Assembly: GCA_008933015.1 (NCBI GenBank)
Contig: WBXH01000006.1
Coordinates: 1 to 38,847, forward strand
Length of the DNA: 38,847 nt
Source of the DNA: Verrucomicrobiota bacterium
Lineage (GTDB): Bacteria > Verrucomicrobiota > Verrucomicrobiia > Chthoniobacterales > UBA6821
Direction: 5' to 3'
A model generated the notes under the pieces. The model was not told where the DNA came from and ran no database searches. It worked only from the letters and a program-made list of their open reading frames with translations. The translations under genes and the position numbers were made by a program. Below, in pieces: positions 28,526 through 38,847 of the stretch (its first letter is position 1; each line of letters begins with the position of its first letter).

Positions 28526-29650
28526 TTAGTCGAGGAACAAGCGCACAGGATTCTCGAGCGCTTCCTTGACCTTGATCAGGAAGGTCACGGCCTCCTTCCC
28601 ATCCACGACGCGGTGGTCATAGGAAAGCGCCAGATACATCATCGGGCGGATGACCACCTTGCCATCGATGGCAACGGGGCGCTCTTGGATCTTATGCATG
28701 CCAAGAATACCACTCTGAGGGGGATTGAGGATCGGTGTACTCAGGAGTGATCCGTAAACTCCCCCGTTGGAAATGGTGAAGCAACCGCCTCGGAGGTCAG
28801 AGAGGCCTATCTTTCCCTCACGGGCTTTGACCGCAAAACCAAGAAGCTCCTTCTCGATTCCGGCAAGGGAGTGCCTCTCGCAATCGCGCAGGACGGGAAC
28901 CATGAGCCCCTTCTCGGTGCCGACAGCAACGCCTATGTCGTAGTAGTGATTCTCAATGAGTTCGTCCCCCTCGAGTTGGGCATTGATCTGGGGAATGGCT
29001 TTGAGGGCCTCCACAACGGCTTTGACGAAAAAGGACATGAAGCCAAGCTTCACTCCATACTTGGCCTGAAAACCCTCTTGAACTTCCTTACGGATGCCCA
29101 TGATGGCGCTCATGTCGACCTCATTAAAGGTCGTAAGGATTGCCGCTGTCTGCTGGGCGTTGACCAACTGAAGGGCGATCTTGCGGCGAAGAGGAGTCAA
29201 CTTGCGACGGGTCACGCGACCTTCGGGAAGGGATCGTGATGAGGGAGGGTCACTCGGGATAGATGTAGCCTTGGGTGCGGGAATCCCGATTTTGGGTAAA
29301 GGAGCATCGGTTTTCGGGGTGGGAGCTTCATGCTTCCCTATCTCCACTTTAGTCTCGGTCTTTTGCTCAGCTACTTCAGCCTTCAGCCTTTGGTCTTCAG
29401 CTTTTTTAGGTGCCGCGGCCGTATCAATCTCGGCGACGGTGGAACCGATCGGCACCTCTGCACCTTCGGCGACCTTGATCTTCAGGACGCCTGCCTCAAG
29501 AGCCGTGACTTCCGAGGAAACCTTGTCCGTGTCGAGGGTGAAAAGAAGATCTCCCATAACGACATGATCGCCCTCTTTTTTGTGCCATGCGGAGAGGACT
29601 CCGGAGGTAATGGATTCTCCGACGGCAGGTACAATGACGGCAACGCTCAT
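28526..29650 (-). CDS. sucB: Dihydrolipoamide succinyltransferase (E2 of 2-oxoglutarate dehydrogenase)
   Basis: [48 protein letters not shown] (lipoyl domain), [31 protein letters not shown] at 29650; the track start at 29809 is inside sucA. Confidence 0.94.
   Translation of the reverse strand: MSVAVIVPAVGESITSGVLSAWHKKEGDHVVMGDLLFTLDTDKVSSEVTALEAGVLKIKVAEGAEVPIGSTVAEIDTAAAPKKAEDQRLKAEVAEQKTETKVEIGKHEAPTPKTDAPLPKIGIPAPKATSIPSDPPSSRSLPEGRVTRRKLTPLRRKIALQLVNAQQTAAILTTFNEVDMSAIMGIRKEVQEGFQAKYGVKLGFMSFFVKAVVEALKAIPQINAQLEGDELIENHYYDIGVAVGTEKGLMVPVLRDCERHSLAGIEKELLGFAVKAREGKIGLSDLRGGCFTISNGGVYGSLLSTPILNPPQSGILGMHKIQERPVAIDGKVVIRPMMYLALSYDHRVVDGKEAVTFLIKVKEALENPVRLFLD
29374..29401 (-). repeat. Four contiguous 7-nt repeat units within the sucB linker coding region
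   Basis: + strand reads CTTCAGC CTTCAGC CTTTGGT CTTCAGC (three identical units and one variant). Confidence 0.7.
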
Positions 29651-29693
29651 AATGAAAATGTGTGGATGATGAAGAGAGTTTTCTTGTTTATTT

Positions 29694-32477
29694 TTAAGCT
29701 CCGAAAGCCTGTGCAATGAGTGCAGCCTGCTCGTTCTTATGAGCTGCGGTTGTACCCACGGCAGTACTCGCATCCTGCTCACGTCCCGCGTAGCTGATCG
29801 CACGTCCATAGAACTTCATCAACTTGGGGAGGAGGTGATGCCAGGAACCCATGTTCTCCGGCTCTTCCTGACACCAGACGATCTCCTTGGCATGGGCATA
29901 GGGAGCGGTGACCTTACGGAGTTCCTCTTCGTTAAGCGGATAAATCTGCTCCAGTCGCACGATTGCCGAGCGGTCGTTCCAACCGTTCTTTTCGCGATAG
30001 GACTGAAGGTCGTAGTAGACCTTGCCTGTGCAAAGAATAAGTCGCTCAACCTTTACAGAATCAGCCGCCTTTGGACCCTCGAGAATCTCGTGAAATTCAC
30101 CCTCCGTGAAATCTTTGGTAGTTGAAACGGCGGCTTCGGATCGGAGGAGGCTCTTCGGCGTCATGATGATGAGCGGCTTGCGGAAATCACGGAGCATCTG
30201 CCGGCGCAGGACGTGGAAGTATTGGGCTGGAGTGGTCAGATTGCAGACCTCCATGTTCTCGTCAGCGCAAAGTTGCAGGAAGCGTTCCAGTCGGGCGCTA
30301 GAATGCTCGGGCCCCTGCCCCTCATAGCCGTGGGGAAGCAGCATGACAAGCGAGCTGGGTCTCAGCCACTTGGTCTCTCCCGAGGCGATGAACTGGTCGA
30401 TAATGACCTGGGCCCCGTTGGTAAAATCGCCGAACTGAGCCTCCCACATGCAGAGCATCTTCGGATAATCCATTGAATATCCGTAGTCGAATCCCAACAC
30501 AGCGGCCTCCGAGAGCGGGCTATTGTAGACACAGAAGCGTGCCTGATCCGGTGCGAGGTGCTGTAGCGGTATGTAACGCTCACGGTTTACTTCGTCGTAG
30601 AAGACAGAGTGGCGGTGACTGAAGGTGCCCCTGCGACTATCCTGACCCGAGAGGCGGATCGGGATCCCCTGAAGCATGAGCGATCCGAAGGCAAGAGCCT
30701 CGCCGAACGCCCAGTCATAGGGACCGGATTTTTCGAAGACCTCTCGCCTCCGTTCGAGGATGGTCTTGCGGACTTTTGGTAGAATGCGAAAATCAGAAGG
30801 CACTGTCGTGAGGCCATCAACGATAGTCTTGAGGATCTTTTCGTTGATCGCGGTTTTGACCGGCTTGAAGGAGTAGGGAGGCTGAAAGACTGCCGTGGAA
30901 CCGACAAAGGCCTTCTGATTGGCCTTCACGTCGGTGTCGATCCCCATTTTCATCTCGGCCAGAGCAGCCTCAAGTTGGGACTGTGATTTCTTCCAACTGG
31001 TATCGAACTCCTCTTGAGTCAGGGTTCCAATCTCAATCGCCCGATTCAGAAAGATCTCGCTCGGACGCTTGTGGGCTCGGATTACCTTGTAAAGATCGGG
31101 TTGGGTGAAGAGCGGCTCGTCACCCTCGTTGTGGCCGTAGCGTCGGTAGCAGACGATATCAACGACGACATCGCGACCGAACTCCTGCCTGAAGGCCAGC
31201 GCGATGCGCGCGGCTTCGGCGACAGCGATCGGATCGTCCCCATTCACGTGAAAAACAGGGGCCTCGACGGTCTTTGCAATCTCGGTGCAGTAAAGGGTGG
31301 AGCGGGAATCGGCGGGAAGTGTCGTGAAACCAATCTGGTTATTCACGATGAGGTGAACTGTTCCTCCGACCTTGTATCCGGGAAGTTGGGAGAGGTTGAA
31401 GCACTCAGCTACGATGCCCTGCCCCGGGAACGCCGCATCGCCGTGGATTAGGATAGGCACGACCTTGCGTCGCTCGATCGTGTCTTCGAGGATCCTCTGG
31501 CGAGCCCTGGCCTTACCAAGGACAACGGGATCAACAGCCTCAAGGTGGCTCGGGTTGGCGGCGAGGTAAACCTCCACCTCCTCCCCCTTCTCGTTACGCC
31601 GCGTGGTCTGGTATCCGAGGTGATACTTCCCGTCGCCACTCGCTTCCCCGAGGTCGGGATCATACTTGTCACTGAATTCATTGAAAAGTATGGCAAACGG
31701 CTTCTTCAGGAAGTTGGTCAGGACATTCAGGCGACCCCGGTGGGCCATTCCAAGGACGATCTCCTTCACTCCCTGCTCTGGCGAGCGGTGCAGTATCTCG
31801 GAGAGGGCAACAAGCATCGACTCACCCCCTTCAATGGAGAACCGCTTACTACCGACATAGGTAGTGTGGAGAAAGTTCTCAAAGCTCTCGGCCTTATGAA
31901 GGGTACGTAGGATGCGATAGTGGGGAGTGGCTGTATCCACCTTCCCAGCACGGGACTCGACTTGCTCCCTGACCCAATGGCGGATACGAGGGTTCTGGAT
32001 ATGCATGTACTCCACACCAAGCGTGCTGCAGTAAATCGACTTCAGTTCGGCAATAATCTCGCGAAGCAACAACGGGGTTCCCTCCCTGTAGGATCGGGAA
32101 CTCACCGTCTCATTAAGATCAGCATCGGCAAGGCCGAATTCCTTCAGTTCCAAAAGTGGTTGGTAAGGAATCTCAACACTCAGTGGATTCAGTCGGGCGA
32201 GTGTGTGCCCCAGCGTGCGGTAAGTATAGATCAGGGCCTCCACGCGGCTTTCTAGACTCCTGGAACTTGATGATCGAGGAGATCCCGTAGTAGCAGATCC
32301 GGCAACTTCTCCTTCCGAGCCCTTGACCGGAATCTTCAGATAACGGGCAAAACCGAGCTCGAAACCTTCAAAAAAAGAGGCCCATTCAGTAGAGACAGAA
32401 GAAGCGTCCTTGCGCCATTTTTCGTAATTTTCATCGATGGCCGCCTCGTTCCAGCGCGCCGTGAAAGATGTGCTCAT
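29694..32477 (-). CDS. sucA: 2-oxoglutarate dehydrogenase E1 component
   Basis: 927 aa; [95 protein letters not shown]. Confidence 0.97.
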   Translation of the reverse strand: MSTSFTARWNEAAIDENYEKWRKDASSVSTEWASFFEGFELGFARYLKIPVKGSEGEVAGSATTGSPRSSSSRSLESRVEALIYTYRTLGHTLARLNPLSVEIPYQPLLELKEFGLADADLNETVSSRSYREGTPLLLREIIAELKSIYCSTLGVEYMHIQNPRIRHWVREQVESRAGKVDTATPHYRILRTLHKAESFENFLHTTYVGSKRFSIEGGESMLVALSEILHRSPEQGVKEIVLGMAHRGRLNVLTNFLKKPFAILFNEFSDKYDPDLGEASGDGKYHLGYQTTRRNEKGEEVEVYLAANPSHLEAVDPVVLGKARARQRILEDTIERRKVVPILIHGDAAFPGQGIVAECFNLSQLPGYKVGGTVHLIVNNQIGFTTLPADSRSTLYCTEIAKTVEAPVFHVNGDDPIAVAEAARIALAFRQEFGRDVVVDIVCYRRYGHNEGDEPLFTQPDLYKVIRAHKRPSEIFLNRAIEIGTLTQEEFDTSWKKSQSQLEAALAEMKMGIDTDVKANQKAFVGSTAVFQPPYSFKPVKTAINEKILKTIVDGLTTVPSDFRILPKVRKTILERRREVFEKSGPYDWAFGEALAFGSLMLQGIPIRLSGQDSRRGTFSHRHSVFYDEVNRERYIPLQHLAPDQARFCVYNSPLSEAAVLGFDYGYSMDYPKMLCMWEAQFGDFTNGAQVIIDQFIASGETKWLRPSSLVMLLPHGYEGQGPEHSSARLERFLQLCADENMEVCNLTTPAQYFHVLRRQMLRDFRKPLIIMTPKSLLRSEAAVSTTKDFTEGEFHEILEGPKAADSVKVERLILCTGKVYYDLQSYREKNGWNDRSAIVRLEQIYPLNEEELRKVTAPYAHAKEIVWCQEEPENMGSWHHLLPKLMKFYGRAISYAGREQDASTAVGTTAAHKNEQAALIAQAFGA

Positions 32478-32504
32478 GAAGATTGGTTGAAATCATTACT
32501 CCTG

Positions 32505-32539
32505 AGTGTGGCCTGCCTTACGGCGTGCTTAACCACACT
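32505..32539. promoter_or_regulatory. Inverted repeat AGTGTGG-N21-CCACACT in the sucA/ABC-cluster divergent intergenic region
   Basis: Perfect 7-bp inverted repeat between the sucA start (32477) and the ABC ATPase start (32659). Confidence 0.3.
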
Positions 32540-32658
32540 GGAAAAGAACTTCATTCTTTAGCAGATCATGCTCGCTCGGCAAGCTGGCAATTAACTCTGA
32601 AGGGGTCTCCTTGCGCCGTTGGGGCATTAAGGGTAGGGTCAAAACCCAGCCATCGCCC

Positions 32659-33654
32659 ATGATCACCGTCCAAGGACTCACCAAAAGCTACGGCCCGGCC
32701 GATGCGATTCGTGACCTCTCCTTCTCCGTGGATCAGGGTGAGGTGGTGGGATTTCTTGGCCCCAACGGCGCGGGAAAAAGCACCACGATGAAGATTCTTT
32801 CCGGCTACCTTCCTGCCGATTCCGGTGAAGTGAGGATCGCGGGTTTTGATATCTTCAGTGAGTCACTCAAAGCCCGATCCCGCATCGGCTACCTCCCCGA
32901 AAACGTGCCTCTTTACCCCGAAATGAGGGTTGGAGAGTACCTTGCTTATCGCGCCTCGCTGAAAGGGGTCCGCTCCCGGCGCATCAAAGAGAAGGTTGAA
33001 GACGCCGTTCAGCTCTGTGGACTGAGACACGTCCAAAAGCAGCTCGTGGGTACGCTTTCCAAGGGATACCGCCAGCGAGTAGGGCTGGCTGACGCACTTG
33101 TCAATGAACCTGACATCCTGATCCTTGACGAGCCGACCATCGGACTCGATCCCAACCAGATCAGGGATGTTCGTGCGCTCATCAAGGGTCTTGCGGCACG
33201 CCACACCATCCTTCTCTCAAGCCACATCCTGAGCGAAGTCGAGGCCACCTGTTCACGCATCCTGATCATTAACAAAGGTAGGATTGTCGCGACTGGCACT
33301 CCTACGGAGTTACGCCAGCGTGCTGGAGTTCCCCTTTCCGGAGCCGTCAGGCTTGAGATGTCCACGGAAAGCCCTTTAGTTACCCTCCAAGAATTAAACT
33401 CCCTTCCCTACATCAGCAAAGCCACAACGCTCAGAGAATCTGAGGGCTGGGTCACTTACGAGATCGTCCCCAGGGTAGAAGATCCTCGTACACTTCTCTA
33501 TGAGGAAGCGGTAAGGCGAGGATGGAAGCTTCGTGAACTCTCCGCTCGGGAAGTTCCGCTGGAGGAAATCTTCTCTTCTTTCGTGCCAACCTCGCCCGAT
33601 CAGTCAGCAAGTGGGCTGCCGGCTGGGGATCATCAACCAGAAAGAAGGTCATGA
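32659..33654 (+). CDS. ABC transporter ATP-binding protein (GldA-like)
   Basis: MITVQGLTKSYGPADAIRDLSFSVDQGEVVGFLGPNGAGKSTTMKILSGYLPADSGEV; LSKGYRQRVGLADALVNEPDILILDEPTIGLDPNQ. Start at 32659 preferred to 32611. Confidence 0.95.
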   Translation: MITVQGLTKSYGPADAIRDLSFSVDQGEVVGFLGPNGAGKSTTMKILSGYLPADSGEVRIAGFDIFSESLKARSRIGYLPENVPLYPEMRVGEYLAYRASLKGVRSRRIKEKVEDAVQLCGLRHVQKQLVGTLSKGYRQRVGLADALVNEPDILILDEPTIGLDPNQIRDVRALIKGLAARHTILLSSHILSEVEATCSRILIINKGRIVATGTPTELRQRAGVPLSGAVRLEMSTESPLVTLQELNSLPYISKATTLRESEGWVTYEIVPRVEDPRTLLYEEAVRRGWKLRELSAREVPLEEIFSSFVPTSPDQSASGLPAGDHQPERRS

Positions 33655-34406
33655 GGGTTTTTTGGACACTTCTAAAAAGAGAAATCAGTTCGGCATTCCT
33701 GACGCCGATGGCTTGGGTTCTTCTTTTTTTTCTCCTGCTTCTCACGGGTTTTAATTTTTATGCTGGTGTCTCTTCGCTAAACCACGGACCCACCGAGGTC
33801 ACAGTCGTGGAATCTTTTTTTAATACGGTCTTTTTTTGGTTTTCTTTTCTGCTGCTCTTCCCGCTGCTGACGATGCGCCTCTTTTCCGAAGAGTACCGCA
33901 CGGGAACAATTGAGCTACTCATGACGGCACCTGTCCGGGACTCTCAGGTGGTCCTTGCCAAGTTCTTTGGGGCGCTCGTTCTCTACTCGGCGCTTTGGCT
34001 CCCCACGGGCCTTTATTTTCTGATCTTCTGGTGGCAGACCCACCTGCAAGCGGCTGGTGCCATGGGAGCATATTTCGGAGCTTACGGACTCCTTTTCCTC
34101 ATGGGGATGTTTTATCTCTCGCTCGGCTGCCTCTGCTCGTCATTGACCCGGCATCAGATTTCCGCAGCGGTGATGACCTTCTGTCTGGTGGCTTTGTTTT
34201 TCTTCACGGGACTTCTGACCTTCCTGTCCGGTCAGATCGGCACATTCATGAAGGGCGTCACGGTCACCTTCTCGCCGATCGATCAGATGACTCAGTTCTC
34301 AAGAGGGCTTTACGACACCAGGGCCGTTGTCTGGTACCTGGTAATGACCGCCCTCTGCCTCTTTCTCACACTCCAGTCGCTTCAAGCACGCCGTTGGCGC
34401 GGTTAA
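33651..34406 (+). CDS. ABC-2 type transporter permease (GldF-like)
   Basis: 251 aa multi-pass; FWTLLKREISSAFLTPMAWVLLFFLLLLTGFNFY; RLFSEEYRTGTIELLMTAPVRDSQVVLAKFFGALVLY. 4-nt overlap with the upstream gene. Confidence 0.93.
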   Translation: MRVFWTLLKREISSAFLTPMAWVLLFFLLLLTGFNFYAGVSSLNHGPTEVTVVESFFNTVFFWFSFLLLFPLLTMRLFSEEYRTGTIELLMTAPVRDSQVVLAKFFGALVLYSALWLPTGLYFLIFWWQTHLQAAGAMGAYFGAYGLLFLMGMFYLSLGCLCSSLTRHQISAAVMTFCLVALFFFTGLLTFLSGQIGTFMKGVTVTFSPIDQMTQFSRGLYDTRAVVWYLVMTALCLFLTLQSLQARRWRG

Positions 34407-34418
34407 TTCACCGGGCAT

Positions 34419-35921
34419 ATGAGAACTCCACGCTCGCAACGACCCGCCAGACTAAGGACCGTACGCCTTCGCGTCGTCATGCAAATACTTGCGGCTCTGG
34501 TAATGACCCTGACCGTTCTTTGCTGGTCGCTGGGGCACTACCAGCGGTTTGACTGCAGCCGTTCCCACAAATTCGAACTCTCCAATCAGTCGAAGGAGAC
34601 GATGTGGAACCTCACCTCACCGGTGAAGATCACCGTCTATTTTTCACCCTCCTCTCTCGCCACAGGCTCGGAACTCTACGGTGACATCATGGCTATGCTG
34701 AGGGAGTTCCAATTTTATGCCCACTACTACCGGAATCTAGCCGTCGAGCGGATCGATCCTCTTAAAGATCCTGCAGCCGCCAAGGAAATTCAGGCGCGCT
34801 ACAAGTTCTCCGGGGAGGAGAATGTGCTGATCGTGGAGTATGGCGGCCGAAGCAGCGTGATTCCGGTCCCCGAGATGGGAGAATACGATGCGGCTCCCAC
34901 CAATTATGGTGATCCACCACGATTGATCGCTTTCCGTGGCGAGCAGGTGCTGACCTCCGCTCTGATCGGTCTGATCGAGCCAAAACTTAACAAAAAGGTC
35001 TACTTCCTCCAGGGGCATGGGGAAGGGTTACCCGGGCTACCACCTCTGGAACTTGTGGGCCAGAATCTGAAACGACAAAACATCTCCGTCGCACCGCTGA
35101 ATCTGGCCCAACTGGCACAGGGACTTCCCTCCATCCCCAACGATGCCGCCATAGTCGTGATCGCTGGGGCTCATTTTGACCTTTCTGCAACCGAGTTACA
35201 GGCCCTGCAGAACTACTGGAACAGCGGCGGGCACCTCATGGTCCTGCTCGACCCAACGGGTGAGACCCCTACCCTTGACTCCTTCCTAAGCACCGCTGGC
35301 ATCACGCCACGCAACGACAGGGTTCTGCGTCTGATCAATCTGGGTAACAGCATGGGCATCCTTAGGGATGTCACTGGGGAATTTTTTGCAGATTCCGAGA
35401 TCACTTCCCGTCTCGTAGGTCTGAACGTTCTCTTTGCCGGCAACACCAGATCTCTTGCCCAGCGCATCTCACCTGAAAATCCGAGGTCCACACGCCCGCT
35501 GATCCGGGCCGTTCACGGGTTTCGCGGGTGTTCCGACTACTTGAATACGGATGGCGGCGGGGTGCACTTCGATCCTGTGAAGGACAACTTTTTTCCCGTG
35601 ATCATCGCGGCGATGACCGATCTGGGCGGCGTCCATGACGATAGAATCTCCATGGGTGCCTCCCGCATGGTCGTGGTAGGCAACTCTGAATTCCTGAAAG
35701 ACAAGTTCCTTGGCGGCACGGGACTCGATTTTTTCTCGAGCGCGGTGAATATGCTGATCGACCGCACACGTCTTGTAGGAAGCACTCCCAAAACCAAGGA
35801 ATTCTTCACGCTAAATCTGGATGACCAACAGGTCCGCTTCCTCGCTCTCTGGACCATGGTCGTTGTTCCCCTGACAGCAGCTCTACTTGGAGGAGTGATA
35901 CTGTGGAGGCGGAGGCGATGA
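34419..35921 (+). CDS. GldG-family auxiliary ABC-transport protein
   Basis: 500 aa; N-terminal TM, extracytoplasmic SPVKITVYFSPSSLATGSELYGDIMAMLREFQFYAHYYRNLAVERIDPLKDP, FLQGHGEGLP, C-terminal TM then WRRRR. Confidence 0.88.
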   Translation: MRTPRSQRPARLRTVRLRVVMQILAALVMTLTVLCWSLGHYQRFDCSRSHKFELSNQSKETMWNLTSPVKITVYFSPSSLATGSELYGDIMAMLREFQFYAHYYRNLAVERIDPLKDPAAAKEIQARYKFSGEENVLIVEYGGRSSVIPVPEMGEYDAAPTNYGDPPRLIAFRGEQVLTSALIGLIEPKLNKKVYFLQGHGEGLPGLPPLELVGQNLKRQNISVAPLNLAQLAQGLPSIPNDAAIVVIAGAHFDLSATELQALQNYWNSGGHLMVLLDPTGETPTLDSFLSTAGITPRNDRVLRLINLGNSMGILRDVTGEFFADSEITSRLVGLNVLFAGNTRSLAQRISPENPRSTRPLIRAVHGFRGCSDYLNTDGGGVHFDPVKDNFFPVIIAAMTDLGGVHDDRISMGASRMVVVGNSEFLKDKFLGGTGLDFFSSAVNMLIDRTRLVGSTPKTKEFFTLNLDDQQVRFLALWTMVVVPLTAALLGGVILWRRRR

Positions 35922-37339
35922 GTTGGAAAGGTACTTTTGGTCTGATTATCGTTGCGGCACTGTCCATCGGACTCCTCTTTTTTTCCTCTCACAGACAGAC
36001 CCGTTCATCACGGGAGCCACTTCTCTCCCTCGATCCAAGTCAGGCCGAAAAGATCTTCATACGCGAGGGAAGCTCAACCGTGACGCTCCTGAAAAAGGAG
36101 GGTGTCTGGTTTCTTGGAGAGGAGCTGGTGGACCGGGCCGACCAGCATCTGATCCGATCCCTGCTGCAGTCAGCCTCCTCAACAACTCCGACCGATATTC
36201 TGAAAGTAAGCGAGCTCAAAGGTCCGGTAAGCCTCGCCTCACTTGACCTTAACCAACCGAAACGATCTCTCACGATCGTGGGCAAGGTTCGGGAGAGCAT
36301 TGATTTCGGTAGCGAGGGCGCGGCCCCTCGATCCCTCTATGCGCGTCTCGGCGACGGGGATGTCTACCTGATTTCCGATGAACTCCCAAAGTTGGCCTTC
36401 CGATCAGTTCAGGATTTCCATGATCCCCACTTGACCTCTCTGAATACCGAACACCTGCAGGAGATTTCCCTCACCAAAGGAGGTGCTATCCAACAACTGG
36501 TGCTTAGAAAAGGGAGCCGAGGCTGGAATCTTGAACGCCCCCTTTCGGCAAAAGTTGATCAAAGCGCCCTCTCCTCCTGGATCACCCCACTTATTTCCGC
36601 CCAGATCCAGCAGTGGATGCCGGCAGGAACTGATCCCTCCACCTGTGGCTTCGAGTCCCCTCGAGGAGTTTTTGCTATCACCCAGGAGGGAGAGATAAAT
36701 CCGCTGACCATCGCTATCGGGGATCCAGTGCTCTCCTCTCCAGAGAGTTCTTATGTCCGATGCAGTGATCGCTCAGGGATCTTCATCGTTAAGGGTCTCT
36801 CGGCAACTCTCGACGTAATGCCCCAATCACTCCGCTCCCACACGCTTCAACCGGTCGATTATGACACCGTGGATCGCATTGCTATTTCGGGAAATGGAAC
36901 TGGAGAGCCTCCTGTGATTCTCACCAGGAAGCCAGAAAGTGAGGATTGGACGATCAAGGCCCATTTTGGAACCGGTCAATCAATCCTGCCGGGTGAGAAG
37001 GTCAGGGCATGGTTTGATCAACTCAGCAGCATCAAAGCCCAGAGCTTCGTCCCGGCCACACCCGACCAGATGAAACTTCACGGCATGGATCAGCCTTCGT
37101 GCTCCATCCGCTACAGCGCCCACCTTTCCGAGAACACGGCTGAGGAGAGTGCCGGTGAATTCCTACTTGCCTCGTATACATTCGGCCAGGCCTCCAACGG
37201 AGTTATTGCCCTTCGCGAAGGAGACTCGAGTGATCTGATGATCCTCCCGGAGCATCCTCTGGAAGTGATACTCTCGGAGTTTCTTCAGCCCGACCTTCCG
37301 ATTACTCAACCCTCGCTCGACGACTCAAAGGCGAAATAA
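35918..37339 (+). CDS. DUF4340-type protein
   Basis: MSWKGTFGLIIVAALSIGLLFFSSH (TM anchor), LSLDPSQAEKIFIREGSSTVTLLKKEGVWFLGEELVDRADQHLIRSLLQS; the ATGA overlap with the GldG-like gene supports start 35918. Confidence 0.85.
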   Translation: MSWKGTFGLIIVAALSIGLLFFSSHRQTRSSREPLLSLDPSQAEKIFIREGSSTVTLLKKEGVWFLGEELVDRADQHLIRSLLQSASSTTPTDILKVSELKGPVSLASLDLNQPKRSLTIVGKVRESIDFGSEGAAPRSLYARLGDGDVYLISDELPKLAFRSVQDFHDPHLTSLNTEHLQEISLTKGGAIQQLVLRKGSRGWNLERPLSAKVDQSALSSWITPLISAQIQQWMPAGTDPSTCGFESPRGVFAITQEGEINPLTIAIGDPVLSSPESSYVRCSDRSGIFIVKGLSATLDVMPQSLRSHTLQPVDYDTVDRIAISGNGTGEPPVILTRKPESEDWTIKAHFGTGQSILPGEKVRAWFDQLSSIKAQSFVPATPDQMKLHGMDQPSCSIRYSAHLSENTAEESAGEFLLASYTFGQASNGVIALREGDSSDLMILPEHPLEVILSEFLQPDLPITQPSLDDSKAK

Positions 37340-37402
37340 CTGAGAATCCCCCCTCCTTCAACTGTCGACACACGGTACTTTTAACCGCTAATTTTTCACC
37401 CC

Positions 37403-38847
<1,445 letters not shown>

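Overview
The window looks like a chromosomal segment from a Verrucomicrobiota-like bacterium (lineage inferred from gene content only). It is mostly housekeeping genes: a TPM-domain protein (cut at the left edge) with lemA; leuA; purS-purQ-purL; valS; a mannose-1-P guanylyltransferase; a phoH/7TM-HD operon preceded by two secreted proteins of unknown function; an LPS heptose/KDO set (rfaE1, gmhB, kdsB); a MgtC/DUF4010 membrane protein; an MBL/beta-CASP-like protein coupled to lgt; pyruvate dehydrogenase E1a/E1b/E2; two coiled-coil proteins with C-terminal TM segments; a YggS-family protein; a LysR regulator; a NodB deacetylase; sucA/sucB; a GldA/GldF/GldG/DUF4340-type ABC cluster; and alaS (cut at the right edge). 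I saw no rRNA, tRNA, CRISPR array, transposase or prophage. The best candidate for something undescribed is a 21-codon ORF (MKQAADKACELRASGLLLLVS*) in the leuA 5' leader. It has four consecutive Leu codons and is interleaved with alternative hairpins, which resembles a leucine-responsive attenuator. Other items: a 7-nt-period repeat coding part of the SucB linker, an internally duplicated secreted protein, a 7TM-HD protein that appears to lack the extracellular domain, and the four-gene Gld-like ABC cluster.
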